NCBI GenBank assembly: GCA_030596915.1
Contig: JAUVSX010000036.1
Location: 1-12,188, forward strand
Direction: 5' to 3'
Length of the DNA: 12,188 nucleotides
Source of the DNA: Chloroflexota bacterium
GTDB lineage: Bacteria > Chloroflexota > Anaerolineae > B4-G1
Part shown: positions 5,444 to 12,188 of the stretch, one piece after another
Layout of the letters: each line of letters opens with the position of its first letter
Position numbering within the stretch: position 1 is the stretch's first letter
Translations under genes and position numbers: made by a program
The notes under the pieces: model-generated
Databases searched by the model: none
The model's input: only the letters and a program-made list of their open reading frames with translations
Told to the model about the DNA's origin: nothing

Positions 5444-7375
5444 ATGAAGATCTTCGTGCCAGGGCGCATCTGTCTGTTCGGAGAGCATTCGGACTGGGCT
5501 GGCGGGTACCGGCGCATCAATGCGGCCATCGAGGAAGGGTATACCCTGATCACCGGCACCGACCAGGGCGTCTACGCCGAGGTCCAGCCACACCCAACCG
5601 CCCTCGTCCTCACTTCCGCGCTTCCTGGTGGTGAGAAGGTCGGCCCCTATGAGATTCCGATGGAGCCGAGTGCGCTGCTGGCGGAGGCTCAGACAGGTGG
5701 CTTCTGGAGCTACATCGCCGGCGTCGCTTACCAGATTCTAACCCACTATCACGTGCGGGGCCTGGTGATTGACAACTACCTGACTGACCTGCCGACGAAG
5801 AAGGGTCTATCGTCGAGTGCGGCGATTTGCGTCCTCACGGCGCGGGCCTTCAACCGAACCTACGATCTGAAGATGACGATCCGCGGCGAGATGGAGCTCG
5901 CATACCAGGGCGAGATCACGACTCCGTCCCGCTGTGGACGCATGGACCAGGGGTGTGCCTTCGGAAACCGGCCCATCCTCATGACCTATGACGGCGACCG
6001 GCTCGATGTGAAGGAGCTGCAGGTCCCCGAGAACTTGTACTTCGTGATCGTCGACCTGCAGGCCAAGAAGGACACGATGGAGATACTGGCGCGGCTGAAC
6101 CGCTCCTACCCCTTCGCAGAAAATCAGATCGAGCGGGGCGTGCAGCAACTGCTTGGCCCTATCAATAGGCGCCTCGTGCACCAGGCCGTTGACGCGCTCC
6201 AGGCGGGCGACGGCGAGCGGCTGGGGGCGCTGATGATCGAGGCGCAGGCATTCTTCGACCGCTACGCGGCTCCCGCCTGCCCAGAGGAGCTCACGGCACC
6301 AGTACTCCACCGCGTGCTCGACTACGAGCCCCTGAGACCACACATATGGGGCGGCAAGGGCGTTGGGTCGCAGGGCGATGGCTCGGCCCAGTTCTTCACC
6401 CGCAGCGCCGCCGATCAGCAGGCTGTGATCGAGATCATCGAGCGCGACCTCGCAATGCCCTGCCTCAAGCTGACGCTCCGCTCGGGACTGAAGGTGCGCA
6501 AGGCGGTCATCCCGGCAGCGGGCTTCGGTACAAGGCTGTTTCCGGCCTCGAAGGCGACCAAGAAAGAGCTGTTCCCCATCGTGGACCAGGATGGGATCGC
6601 CAAGCCCGCCATCTTGCTGATCATCGAGGAGGCTCTCAGGGCTGGCATCGACGAAGTGATCATCATTGTCCAGCAGCACGATCTGGCGGCCTTCCACTCA
6701 TTCTTCAACGTGCAAGTCACGATCGAGAACTACAACAAGCTGCCTCGCCACTTCCAGGAATACGCGCAGCGCATCCTCGAAATCGGTCGGCACGTGACAT
6801 TCGCCATCCAGGCGACGCAGGAAGGTTTTGGCCACGCTGTCTTCAGCGCGCGCGAGGCCGTCGGCAACGCGCCGTTCCTATTGATGCTCGGCGACCACAT
6901 CTACCGATCGGACGGCGGGGCGTCGTGCGCTCAGCAGTTGCTTGAGGCCTACAACGAACACAGTATCAGCGTGCTGGGCCTGCGCCGCACACCCGAGAGC
7001 ATGATCGGTAACTTCGGAACTCTCACCGGTATCTGGCTCGACGATGAGCGCCTCATGAGCGTAACGGAGTTCGCCGAGAAGCCCACCATCGACTCTGCCA
7101 GGGCCAACCTGCGCGTGCCCGGCCTCCCGGAGAGCGAATACCTGACCGTTTTTGGACAGTACATCATCAAACCACAGATATTCGACTATCTTGAGGAACA
7201 CATCACCAACAACGTGCGCGAGCGCGGCGAGTTTCAGCTCACCTCTGCACTGGACCGGCTGCGCCAGGAGGACGGGTTCCTGGGACTCGTCGTTGACAGC
7301 CAGCGCTATGATATCGGTCTACCGCAGTACTACCTGGAGACATTGAAGGCCTTCGGGCCCAGCGGGTCTGCCTGA
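5444..7375 (+). CDS. Bifunctional GHMP sugar-1-kinase / GalU-like sugar-1-phosphate nucleotidyltransferase
   Basis: A single 643-residue open frame joins two enzymes. Residues 1 to about 345 are a GHMP kinase: PGRICLFGEHSDW (6-18) resembles the galactokinase signature PGRVNLIGEHTDY, with Arg8, Glu14, His15 and Asp17 in place. The ATP-binding loop is KKGLSSSAA (119-127), the catalytic Asp is likely Asp168 in GRMDQG, and the third motif is GGKGVGSQGDGSAQ (303-316). A linker of about ten residues leads to a nucleotidyltransferase (about 352-640) of the UTP-glucose-1-phosphate uridylyltransferase type: AAGFGTRLFP (358-367), KKEL (373-376), EGFGHAVFSAR (460-470), LGDH with Asp483, EKP (545-547) and GEFQLTSAL (595-603). 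The enzyme would phosphorylate a free sugar at C1 and then activate it to an NDP-sugar, probably UDP-linked, releasing pyrophosphate. Galactose is suggested by the kinase motif, but arabinose, a uronic acid or another sugar fits as well. The cytoplasmic setting next to sulfatases and GH3 suggests salvage of released monosaccharides. Confidence 0.85.
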   Translation: MKIFVPGRICLFGEHSDWAGGYRRINAAIEEGYTLITGTDQGVYAEVQPHPTALVLTSALPGGEKVGPYEIPMEPSALLAEAQTGGFWSYIAGVAYQILTHYHVRGLVIDNYLTDLPTKKGLSSSAAICVLTARAFNRTYDLKMTIRGEMELAYQGEITTPSRCGRMDQGCAFGNRPILMTYDGDRLDVKELQVPENLYFVIVDLQAKKDTMEILARLNRSYPFAENQIERGVQQLLGPINRRLVHQAVDALQAGDGERLGALMIEAQAFFDRYAAPACPEELTAPVLHRVLDYEPLRPHIWGGKGVGSQGDGSAQFFTRSAADQQAVIEIIERDLAMPCLKLTLRSGLKVRKAVIPAAGFGTRLFPASKATKKELFPIVDQDGIAKPAILLIIEEALRAGIDEVIIIVQQHDLAAFHSFFNVQVTIENYNKLPRHFQEYAQRILEIGRHVTFAIQATQEGFGHAVFSAREAVGNAPFLLMLGDHIYRSDGGASCAQQLLEAYNEHSISVLGLRRTPESMIGNFGTLTGIWLDDERLMSVTEFAEKPTIDSARANLRVPGLPESEYLTVFGQYIIKPQIFDYLEEHITNNVRERGEFQLTSALDRLRQEDGFLGLVVDSQRYDIGLPQYYLETLKAFGPSGSA

Positions 7376-7414
7376 GACATGACCGGCCATTGCGTCTCCG
7401 CCCCTGCGCAAACT

Positions 7415-7420
7415 GAGGAG
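7415..7420 (+). promoter_or_regulatory. Ribosome binding site for the GH3 gene
   Basis: GAGGAG lies seven bases before the ATG at 7428. This favours that ATG over the nearby out-of-frame GTG at 7424. Confidence 0.65.
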
Positions 7421-7427
7421 TAAGTGA

Positions 7428-10058
7428 ATGAACTCCAACCGGCAATCAGTGGAAGCGCTGGCTCCCGACTCCACGCCTCGATACAAGGACCCCATGCTGC
7501 CCATCCAGGATCGGGTGGACGACCTGGTCGGCAGGATGACATTGAAGGAGAAGATCTCCCAGATGGTGCACGACGCGGCTGCTATCGAGCGGCTCAACGT
7601 GCCCAGGTACAACTGGTGGAATGAGTGTCTGCACGGCGTCGGGCGGGCCGGGGTCGCCACGGCCTTCCCACAGGCCATCGGACTGGCAGCGACCTGGAAC
7701 ACGGACCTGATGCGCGGGGTGGGGACCGTGATATCTGATGAGGCGCGCGCGAAGCATCACGAGTTTGCCCGGCGGGGCATCCGCGAGATCTACTCGGGCC
7801 TGACCTTCTGGTCACCCAACGTCAACATCTTCCGCGATCCCCGTTGGGGCCGGGGCCAGGAGACTTACGGCGAGGATCCCTACCTCAGCGCACGGATGGG
7901 CGTGACCTTCGTCAGAGCGCTGCAGGGCAATGACCCCCGCTACCTGAAGCTGGTGGCCACGCCGAAGCACTTCGCCGTGCACAGTGGACCGGAAGCAGAC
8001 CGGCACCGCTTCGACGTGATCGTGAACGAGCGCGACCTCCACGAGACCTATCTGTCGGCCTTCGAGGCCTGCGTGCGGGAGGCGGGCGCCGTTTCGGTGA
8101 TGGGTGCGTACAACCGCGTGGACGGTGAGCCCTGCTGTGCCCACACCAGGCTACTGGGGCAGATCCTGCGACAGGACTGGGGCTTCAACGGCTACGTCGT
8201 GTCCGACTGCTGGGCCATCCGCGACTTCTACGAGAGCCACAAGGTGGTGGAGACCCCCGCCGAGGCAGCGGCCCTTGCCGTGAACCAGGGCTGTGACCTC
8301 AACTGCGGCGACGCCTACATCGCCTTGCTCGACGCCATCGAGCAAGGGCTGATCTCCGAGAAGACGATAGACCTCTCGGTCAAGCGGCTATTCAGCGCCC
8401 GGTTCCGGCTCGGCATGTTCGACCCGCCAGACCAAGTCCCTTACGCCCACATCCCTTACGAGGTCAACGACTCCGAGAAACACCGCGCGCTGGCGCTGCG
8501 GGCTGCTCGTGAATCGATCGTGCTGCTGAAGAATGCAGATGCCATCCTACCGCTCAGGAAGGACCTGGCGTCTATCGCAGTCATTGGTCCCAACGCTGAC
8601 GATCCCCTGGTGCTGCTGGGGAACTACAACGGCACGCCTTCCCATACGGTCACGCCGCTCGAAGGCATCCGCAGGAAGGTGTCGCCGTCGACAGCCGTGT
8701 ACTACGCCCAGGGGTGTGAGATTGCCCAGGGTGTGCCGCCGCTGGCGCCCATCCCTGCCGACTACCTGCGCCCTGAGGGCGCGGCTGGCGCGGACCAGAC
8801 GGGGCTTGCAGCCGCGTACTACGCCGGGGGCAAGCTCGCCGGCGATCCCGTCCTCACACGCATCGATCCCTCCGTCGACTTCGACTGGAAGGGATTATCA
8901 GCCGTAACCGGGGGGCTGGGGGAGAGGTTCGCCGCGCGTTGGACGGGCACCCTCTCAGTCCCCGCCAGCGGCACGTATCGCCTGGGCGTGAGAGGGTTCA
9001 GCGCCTACGCGCTCACCCTCGACGGAGAACTGCTCGTCGAATTCGAGGGCATCCACCACGCCATTACAGCGACCAAGGACGTTGCGTTGGAGGCGGACCG
9101 CGCCTACCCCATCCAGCTCGACTACGCAAGCCGGGGCCTGGCCCCCCAGGTGCAACTGCTGTGGAGTGGTCCGGAACGGGACTACACTGCCGAGGCCATC
9201 GAGGTCGCCACGAAGGCCGAGGTCGTCGTCATGGTGATGGGCATCTCCGCGTCCCTGGAAGGAGAGGAGATGCCGGTCCGGGTCGAGGGCTTCGCCGCGG
9301 GTGACCGCACGGACATCCGCCTGCCGCGACCGCAGGAGCAACTCCTCAAGCGCATCCACGCCCTGGGCAAGCCGATGGTGCTTGTCCTCCTGAACGGCAG
9401 CGCGTTGGCGGTGAACTGGGCCGACGACAATATCCCTGCCATCGTGGAGGCCTGGTACCCTGGGCAAGCTGGCGGCGATGCCATCGCCGACGTCCTGTTT
9501 GGCGACTACAACCCCGCCGGGCGGCTGCCGGTCACGTTCTACAGGTCAGTCGATGACTTGCCTCCCTTCGACGACTACCGCATGGAGGGGCGCACCTACC
9601 GCTACTTCCGCGGGGAACCGCTGTACAGATTCGGCCACGGTCTCAGCTACACACACTTCGGATACAGCGACTTGCAGCTCAGCGCCGAGAGCATCGCGGC
9701 GGGCGACACCGTCATGGTCAGCGTGGACGTGACCAATGTCGGCCAGCGTTCTGGCGACGAAGTGGTGCAGCTTTACGTCAGCGATGTCGCGGCCTCGGTG
9801 CAGGTGCCCAAGCGCCAGCTTGCGGGGTTCAGACGGGTGCACCTGGATCCCGGTGAGAAACGAACGGTGACCTTCAGCCTGACGCCGCGCCAGTTCTCCC
9901 TAGTCGACGACGAAGGACGACGCGTCATCGAGCCCGGTGCGTTCCAGGTCACCGTGGCGGGCCGGCAGCCTCGGGCCGAGGACATCGTCGGCCAGGGCAC
10001 CTCTGTCGTGAGCAAGACCCTCGGCGTAGTTGGCCCGGTAACGCAGATCACAGCCTAG
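7428..10058 (+). CDS. Glycoside hydrolase family 3 beta-glycosidase with inserted PA14 domain
   Basis: An 876-residue retaining exo-beta-glycosidase of GH3. The N-terminal TIM barrel (about 25-330) contains WNECLHG (64-70), RDPRWGRGQETYGEDP (136-151), KHF (180-182) and YVVSDCWAI (256-264), in which Asp260 is the catalytic nucleophile. The alpha/beta sandwich begins at about 360 (RESIVLLKN, PLRKD). It is interrupted by a PA14-like beta domain (about 456-585, with FAARWTG and GTYRLGVRG), then resumes with GISASLEGEEM (605-615), where Glu611 is the likely acid/base. GGDAIADVLFGDYNPAGRLPVTF (682-704) and YRFGHGLSYT (732-741) follow. A fibronectin-III-like domain (about 748-846) closes the protein. 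The WNE...SDCWAI pattern is common in GH3 beta-xylosidases and beta-glucosidases; PA14 insertions often shape the aglycone pocket. No signal peptide is visible, so the enzyme probably acts on imported oligosaccharides. It is the last plus-strand gene, 52 bases after the kinase fusion. Family and mechanism are firm; the sugar specificity is not. Confidence 0.93.
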   Translation: MNSNRQSVEALAPDSTPRYKDPMLPIQDRVDDLVGRMTLKEKISQMVHDAAAIERLNVPRYNWWNECLHGVGRAGVATAFPQAIGLAATWNTDLMRGVGTVISDEARAKHHEFARRGIREIYSGLTFWSPNVNIFRDPRWGRGQETYGEDPYLSARMGVTFVRALQGNDPRYLKLVATPKHFAVHSGPEADRHRFDVIVNERDLHETYLSAFEACVREAGAVSVMGAYNRVDGEPCCAHTRLLGQILRQDWGFNGYVVSDCWAIRDFYESHKVVETPAEAAALAVNQGCDLNCGDAYIALLDAIEQGLISEKTIDLSVKRLFSARFRLGMFDPPDQVPYAHIPYEVNDSEKHRALALRAARESIVLLKNADAILPLRKDLASIAVIGPNADDPLVLLGNYNGTPSHTVTPLEGIRRKVSPSTAVYYAQGCEIAQGVPPLAPIPADYLRPEGAAGADQTGLAAAYYAGGKLAGDPVLTRIDPSVDFDWKGLSAVTGGLGERFAARWTGTLSVPASGTYRLGVRGFSAYALTLDGELLVEFEGIHHAITATKDVALEADRAYPIQLDYASRGLAPQVQLLWSGPERDYTAEAIEVATKAEVVVMVMGISASLEGEEMPVRVEGFAAGDRTDIRLPRPQEQLLKRIHALGKPMVLVLLNGSALAVNWADDNIPAIVEAWYPGQAGGDAIADVLFGDYNPAGRLPVTFYRSVDDLPPFDDYRMEGRTYRYFRGEPLYRFGHGLSYTHFGYSDLQLSAESIAAGDTVMVSVDVTNVGQRSGDEVVQLYVSDVAASVQVPKRQLAGFRRVHLDPGEKRTVTFSLTPRQFSLVDDEGRRVIEPGAFQVTVAGRQPRAEDIVGQGTSVVSKTLGVVGPVTQITA

Positions 10059-10078
10059 CTGTGGTCTTGGTGTCACTG

Positions 10079-10100
10079 GGGCGAACCCGCGTGTTCACCC
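10079..10100. repeat. Imperfect hairpin, first copy of a degenerate interspersed element
   Basis: GGGcGAAC and GTTCaCCC flank a six-base loop, giving an eight-base stem with one C-A mismatch. The right part, CGCGTGTTCACCC (10088-10100), recurs as CGCGTGTCCACCC at 10299-10311 with one difference in 13 bases. It lies about 20 bases after the GH3 stop and could help end transcription or be a relic of a REP-like element. No T-run follows. Confidence 0.4.
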
Positions 10101-10290
10101 ACCTTCGGGGCGGCTTCCGTCCTGGCCTCGTGGGCACGCATCCACGGGTGTGTTCCAGTCTTTGAGGGCGATCCTCAACCGCTCCGCTGTAGGGCTGTCT
10201 AGATGGCGTGCACCTCGGGGATTGGGCGACACAGGGCCACCGCTTGGCGGAGAACCACCGGGCCGCACTGGGCGCCGGCCCCCGTGACCG

Positions 10291-10305
10291 AAAAACACCG
10301 CGTGT
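10291..10305 (-). terminator. Weak possible intrinsic terminator for the minus-strand operon
   Basis: On the minus strand, six bases after the methyltransferase stop, ACAC-GCG-GTGT forms a four-base stem with a three-base loop, followed directly by TTTT. The stem is short, so this is only a candidate. It overlaps the second copy of the degenerate repeat. Confidence 0.3.
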
Positions 10306-10311
10306 CCACCC

Positions 10312-11049
10312 CTACACCCTCTCCAGCACGAGGAAGTGTGAGAGGGCGAACGCGCGCAACGGGGTACGCTCAAGCGCATAGGTGCACGCCCGCAGCGCCT
10401 GACCTAGTCGAGGGGTGCGGGCGACAATGTTGTCGTAGCCGGGAAAGACGGTCGTCCGGTGGACTCGTTGCACTGGCAGGCCATCGAACAGGCTGCCCAG
10501 CTCGCCGGCGGTGTAGGCCCGGACGTGGGGCGCCAACCTCGCGCGCAGTGACGCGGGGAGCCAGTTGACAAATGGCACGTTGCCGAAGCGGTAGCTTCCG
10601 CGCCAGAAAACGCCGTGGGTCTCGAAGGGGTAGAGGCGATTGGGGACGAAGACCGCGATCCGCCCGCCCGCCCGCACCACCCGGACCATCTCTGCCGCGC
10701 AGGCCCGGTCGTCGATCGTGTGCTCGAGCACCTCGTGTGAGAGAATTAGGTCGAAAGACGTGTCCGGGAAAGGAAGACTCTCGCCGAGCGCCAGAGCCAC
10801 CCCGGCAGCTCGCCCAGCCGCCGCCAGAGCACAATCGCGCTCAACCTCTACCCCGTAGACATTGGGGGTCTCTCGCAGGAAGGCGGCGGTGTACATCCCC
10901 ACGCCGCAGCCCACGTCGAGCACGTGCTTGCCCGCCGGAGGAGCCCAGCGGCGCACCATCTGGAAGCGACGCTCCTGCCCCGCCCGCCAAACGTGGGACG
11001 GAACGCCGCAGACCGCACGCCTATCGGAGCATCCCTGTTCCTCGGCCAC
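10312..11049 (-). CDS. Class I SAM-dependent methyltransferase (Methyltransf_11 type)
   Basis: A 245-residue cytoplasmic methyltransferase of the Rossmann-fold type. Motif I, VLDVGCGVG (43-51), binds SAM. The acidic residue ending strand 2 is in YGVEVE (65-70). Motif post-II lies around GESLPFPD (89-96), and SFDLILSHEVLEH (98-110) is the typical motif of the UbiE/Methyltransf_11 group. The C-terminal half (PFETHGVFWRGSYRFGN and following) resembles methyltransferases acting on lipids, quinones or sugars, but the substrate cannot be assigned. The GTG start at 11049 has only a weak ribosome binding site, and lies three bases after the stop of the acetyltransferase gene, which suggests translational coupling. 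It is the last gene of a likely three-gene minus-strand operon and ends with TAG at 10312-10314, next to a degenerate repeat. Confidence 0.82.
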   Translation of the reverse strand: MAEEQGCSDRRAVCGVPSHVWRAGQERRFQMVRRWAPPAGKHVLDVGCGVGMYTAAFLRETPNVYGVEVERDCALAAAGRAAGVALALGESLPFPDTSFDLILSHEVLEHTIDDRACAAEMVRVVRAGGRIAVFVPNRLYPFETHGVFWRGSYRFGNVPFVNWLPASLRARLAPHVRAYTAGELGSLFDGLPVQRVHRTTVFPGYDNIVARTPRLGQALRACTYALERTPLRAFALSHFLVLERV

Positions 11050-11052
11050 GGG

Positions 11053-11586
11053 TCACACAGCTTCTGGCGCAGGGCAAGCCACTCGGACGCGCGCCATCAT
11101 ATACGTGTCGACATACTCCCCGTCTCGGAATGCATACGCGCGCAGGGTGCCCTCGATCTCAAAGCCGAACTTCTCACACAGGTGGATCGCGGGCGTGTTG
11201 TCGGTATAGACGGTCAGCTCGATTCGCCTGATGTGCAACCAGTTGTCGGCCAAGTCCACGATTGCTTCGACAAGGGCAGAGCCCACCCCCTGATTCCAGG
11301 TGTCGGGGTGGACCATGAGCCCACACCTGGCCACGTGGCGCATCCGCGGCGGCCCGCTGGGGTGCAGGCCGGCGGATCCCACGACACGGCCGTCGATCTC
11401 CGCCACCAGGCGCACCATCCCCTCGGGGGGATTCTCGATCTTCTTCCGATTGTCGTCCGCTGAGCGGTAGGGGACCTGCAACGTGCCCCAGACCACGTCC
11501 GGGGGCGTCCAGATATCGTGGGCGTCGCGCCAGTCGTCCGCCTCCATCCCGCGCACGCGTATCCTGGCTCCGGACCCGTCGCTCAT
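11053..11586 (-). CDS. GNAT family N-acetyltransferase
   Basis: A 177-residue acetyl-CoA-dependent acetyltransferase. The central part has the GNAT core: GRVVGSAGLH (66-75, strands 2-3), then the strand-4 segment RCGLMVHP (87-94) and the pyrophosphate-binding loop QGVGSA (99-104, matching Q/R-x-x-G-x-A). After this come ELTVYTDNTPAIHLCEKFGF (123-142) and EGTLRAYAFRDGEYVDTYMMAR, the usual ending of the RimJ/RimL- and PhnO-like branch. The acceptor is probably an amine on a small molecule or protein N-terminus, but nothing in the sequence identifies it. The ATG at 11586 is chosen because the first strand (ARIRVRGME) begins a few residues later. It lies 30 bases after ppa and three bases before the methyltransferase, on the same strand. 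Confidence 0.85.
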   Translation of the reverse strand: MSDGSGARIRVRGMEADDWRDAHDIWTPPDVVWGTLQVPYRSADDNRKKIENPPEGMVRLVAEIDGRVVGSAGLHPSGPPRMRHVARCGLMVHPDTWNQGVGSALVEAIVDLADNWLHIRRIELTVYTDNTPAIHLCEKFGFEIEGTLRAYAFRDGEYVDTYMMARVRVACPAPEAV

Positions 11587-11616
11587 CGCCTTCGTCCCCC
11601 GGCCGTCATCGCGCGG

Positions 11617-12156
11617 CTAATCATGCCGGTGCGCGAGCTCCCGGAATCGGGCCACGGCAGCCTCGATCTCAGCGTGGGCCACAGCAAGGCCATCCCAACC
11701 GGTGCCCTGGACCTCAGCGCTCTCCAGGTCCTTGTAGACGTTGAAGAAGTGGGCCATCTCCGAGAGGAAGTGCGGCGGCACGTCCTCCAGGGCGCGATAC
11801 TCGTGGAACAGAGGATCGTGCTCCGGCACGGCCAGGATCTTATCGTCCGCCTGACCCCGGTCTATCAGATGGAAGACCCCCAGCGGCCGCGCCTCGATCA
11901 CACAGCCCGAGAAAGTCGGCTCGTCCACCATCACGAGAACGTCGAGAGGGTCGCCATCGGCGGCCAGGGTCTGGGGGATCATTCCGTAGTCCCCGGGATA
12001 GTGCAACGAGGAGAAAAGCCGCCGGTCAAGTCTGACGAAACCGCCCTCCTCATCGTACTCGTACTTGTTGCGCGACTTCTTGGGGATCTCAACGACGACG
12101 TGGATCACGCGCGGGCAGTCCGGTCCTGGAGGAAGCTCGCGCCACAGATTCATCAT
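11617..12156 (-). CDS. ppa: Inorganic pyrophosphatase, family I
   Basis: A 179-residue soluble pyrophosphatase that splits pyrophosphate to two phosphates with Mg2+, pulling nucleotide-sugar, nucleic-acid and aminoacyl-tRNA synthesis forward. The family signature DGDPLDV (67-73) gives metal ligands Asp67, Asp69 and Asp72. Other active-site residues match E. coli PPase: Glu23 in VVEIP, Lys31 and Glu33 in NKYE, Arg45, Tyr57 in YPGDYG, Asp99, Asp104, Lys106, and Tyr141-Lys142 in NVYKDLE. The length is normal, so the enzyme should be active. Two ATG codons stand in tandem; the first (12156) is preferred because GGGAG at 12166-12170 lies nine bases upstream. Only 32 bases upstream are visible, so the promoter is off the window. 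The gene is read with the acetyltransferase and methyltransferase. It could also consume pyrophosphate from the nucleotidyltransferase on the other strand, but this is a housekeeping role and no specific link is implied. Confidence 0.95.
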   Translation of the reverse strand: MMNLWRELPPGPDCPRVIHVVVEIPKKSRNKYEYDEEGGFVRLDRRLFSSLHYPGDYGMIPQTLAADGDPLDVLVMVDEPTFSGCVIEARPLGVFHLIDRGQADDKILAVPEHDPLFHEYRALEDVPPHFLSEMAHFFNVYKDLESAEVQGTGWDGLAVAHAEIEAAVARFRELAHRHD

Positions 12157-12188
12157 ACCTTCACACTCCCAACCGCTCTCCCGCCATC

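Larger units (their letters stand above)
10059..10311. other. Convergent intergenic region without a convincing gene
   Basis: This 253-base stretch separates the end of the plus-strand gene run from the minus-strand methyltransferase. I find no protein with family features, no tRNA and no classic terminator for the plus strand. It holds an imperfect hairpin near its left end, a related degenerate sequence at its right end, and a weak T-rich hairpin for the minus strand; these are listed separately. Confidence 0.6.

Noticed and set aside
6470..6510. Assembly chimera or frameshift joining two separate genes at the kinase-transferase boundary
   Set aside because: The frame runs through without a stop, both flanking domains are complete, and no ribosome binding site or start with good context lies at the joint. 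A true fusion is the simpler reading, though read coverage was not available.
5807..6697. Minus-strand open frame of 296 codons across the kinase-transferase junction
   Set aside because: It is opposite two conserved enzyme domains and has no family features. It was considered because it covers the fusion joint, but it does not explain the joint.
10572..11231. Plus-strand open frame of 219 codons opposite the methyltransferase and acetyltransferase
   Set aside because: It is Arg- and Pro-rich without motifs, and lies antisense to two clear enzyme genes.
1..12188. CRISPR array, tRNA, rRNA, insertion sequence or prophage genes
   Set aside because: I saw no regularly spaced repeats, no tRNA-like cloverleaf, no transposase or integrase motifs and no terminal inverted repeats.

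Overview
This is a GC-rich bacterial window with GTG starts, clear GGAG-type ribosome binding sites and mostly TAG stops. The style of the PrmC, pyrophosphatase and sulfatase proteins, together with a kinase-nucleotidyltransferase fusion, suits a Chloroflexota-like, Planctomycetota-like or other uncultivated free-living polysaccharide degrader. That placement is an inference with low confidence.

Layout. On the plus strand, seven genes run tightly in one direction from the left edge to 10058: a broken or edge-cut prmC (release-factor glutamine methyltransferase, with an in-frame TAG at 72-74), a Cof-type HAD phosphatase, an uncharacterised aldo/keto-reductase-like TIM-barrel protein, a Cys-type sulfatase, a second sulfatase-superfamily enzyme with Thr at the nucleophile position, a GHMP sugar kinase fused to a GalU-like nucleotidyltransferase, and a large GH3 beta-glycosidase with an inserted PA14 domain. 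Gaps are 12 to 78 bases, and the HAD and TIM-barrel genes overlap. A 253-base convergent intergenic region (10059-10311) holds weak hairpins and a degenerate repeat. On the minus strand, three genes read leftward as a likely small operon: inorganic pyrophosphatase (ppa), a GNAT acetyltransferase and a class I SAM methyltransferase.

How the genes may work together (inference). The block from about 1612 to 10058 reads as a cytoplasmic glycan-processing cassette. None of its enzymes has a visible signal peptide. One sulfatase, and possibly a phospho- or sulfo-ester hydrolase, would strip esters from imported oligosaccharides. The GH3 enzyme would release terminal monosaccharides. The kinase-nucleotidyltransferase fusion would turn a freed sugar into sugar-1-phosphate and then an NDP-sugar, which points to salvage rather than glycolysis. 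No transporter, regulator or sulfatase-maturing enzyme lies in the window, so those functions would have to come from elsewhere.

The points most worth a second look are the kinase-uridylyltransferase fusion in the reverse order to the known FKP enzyme, the Thr-nucleophile 'sulfatase', the amber codon inside prmC, and the conserved but functionally unassigned TIM-barrel protein.
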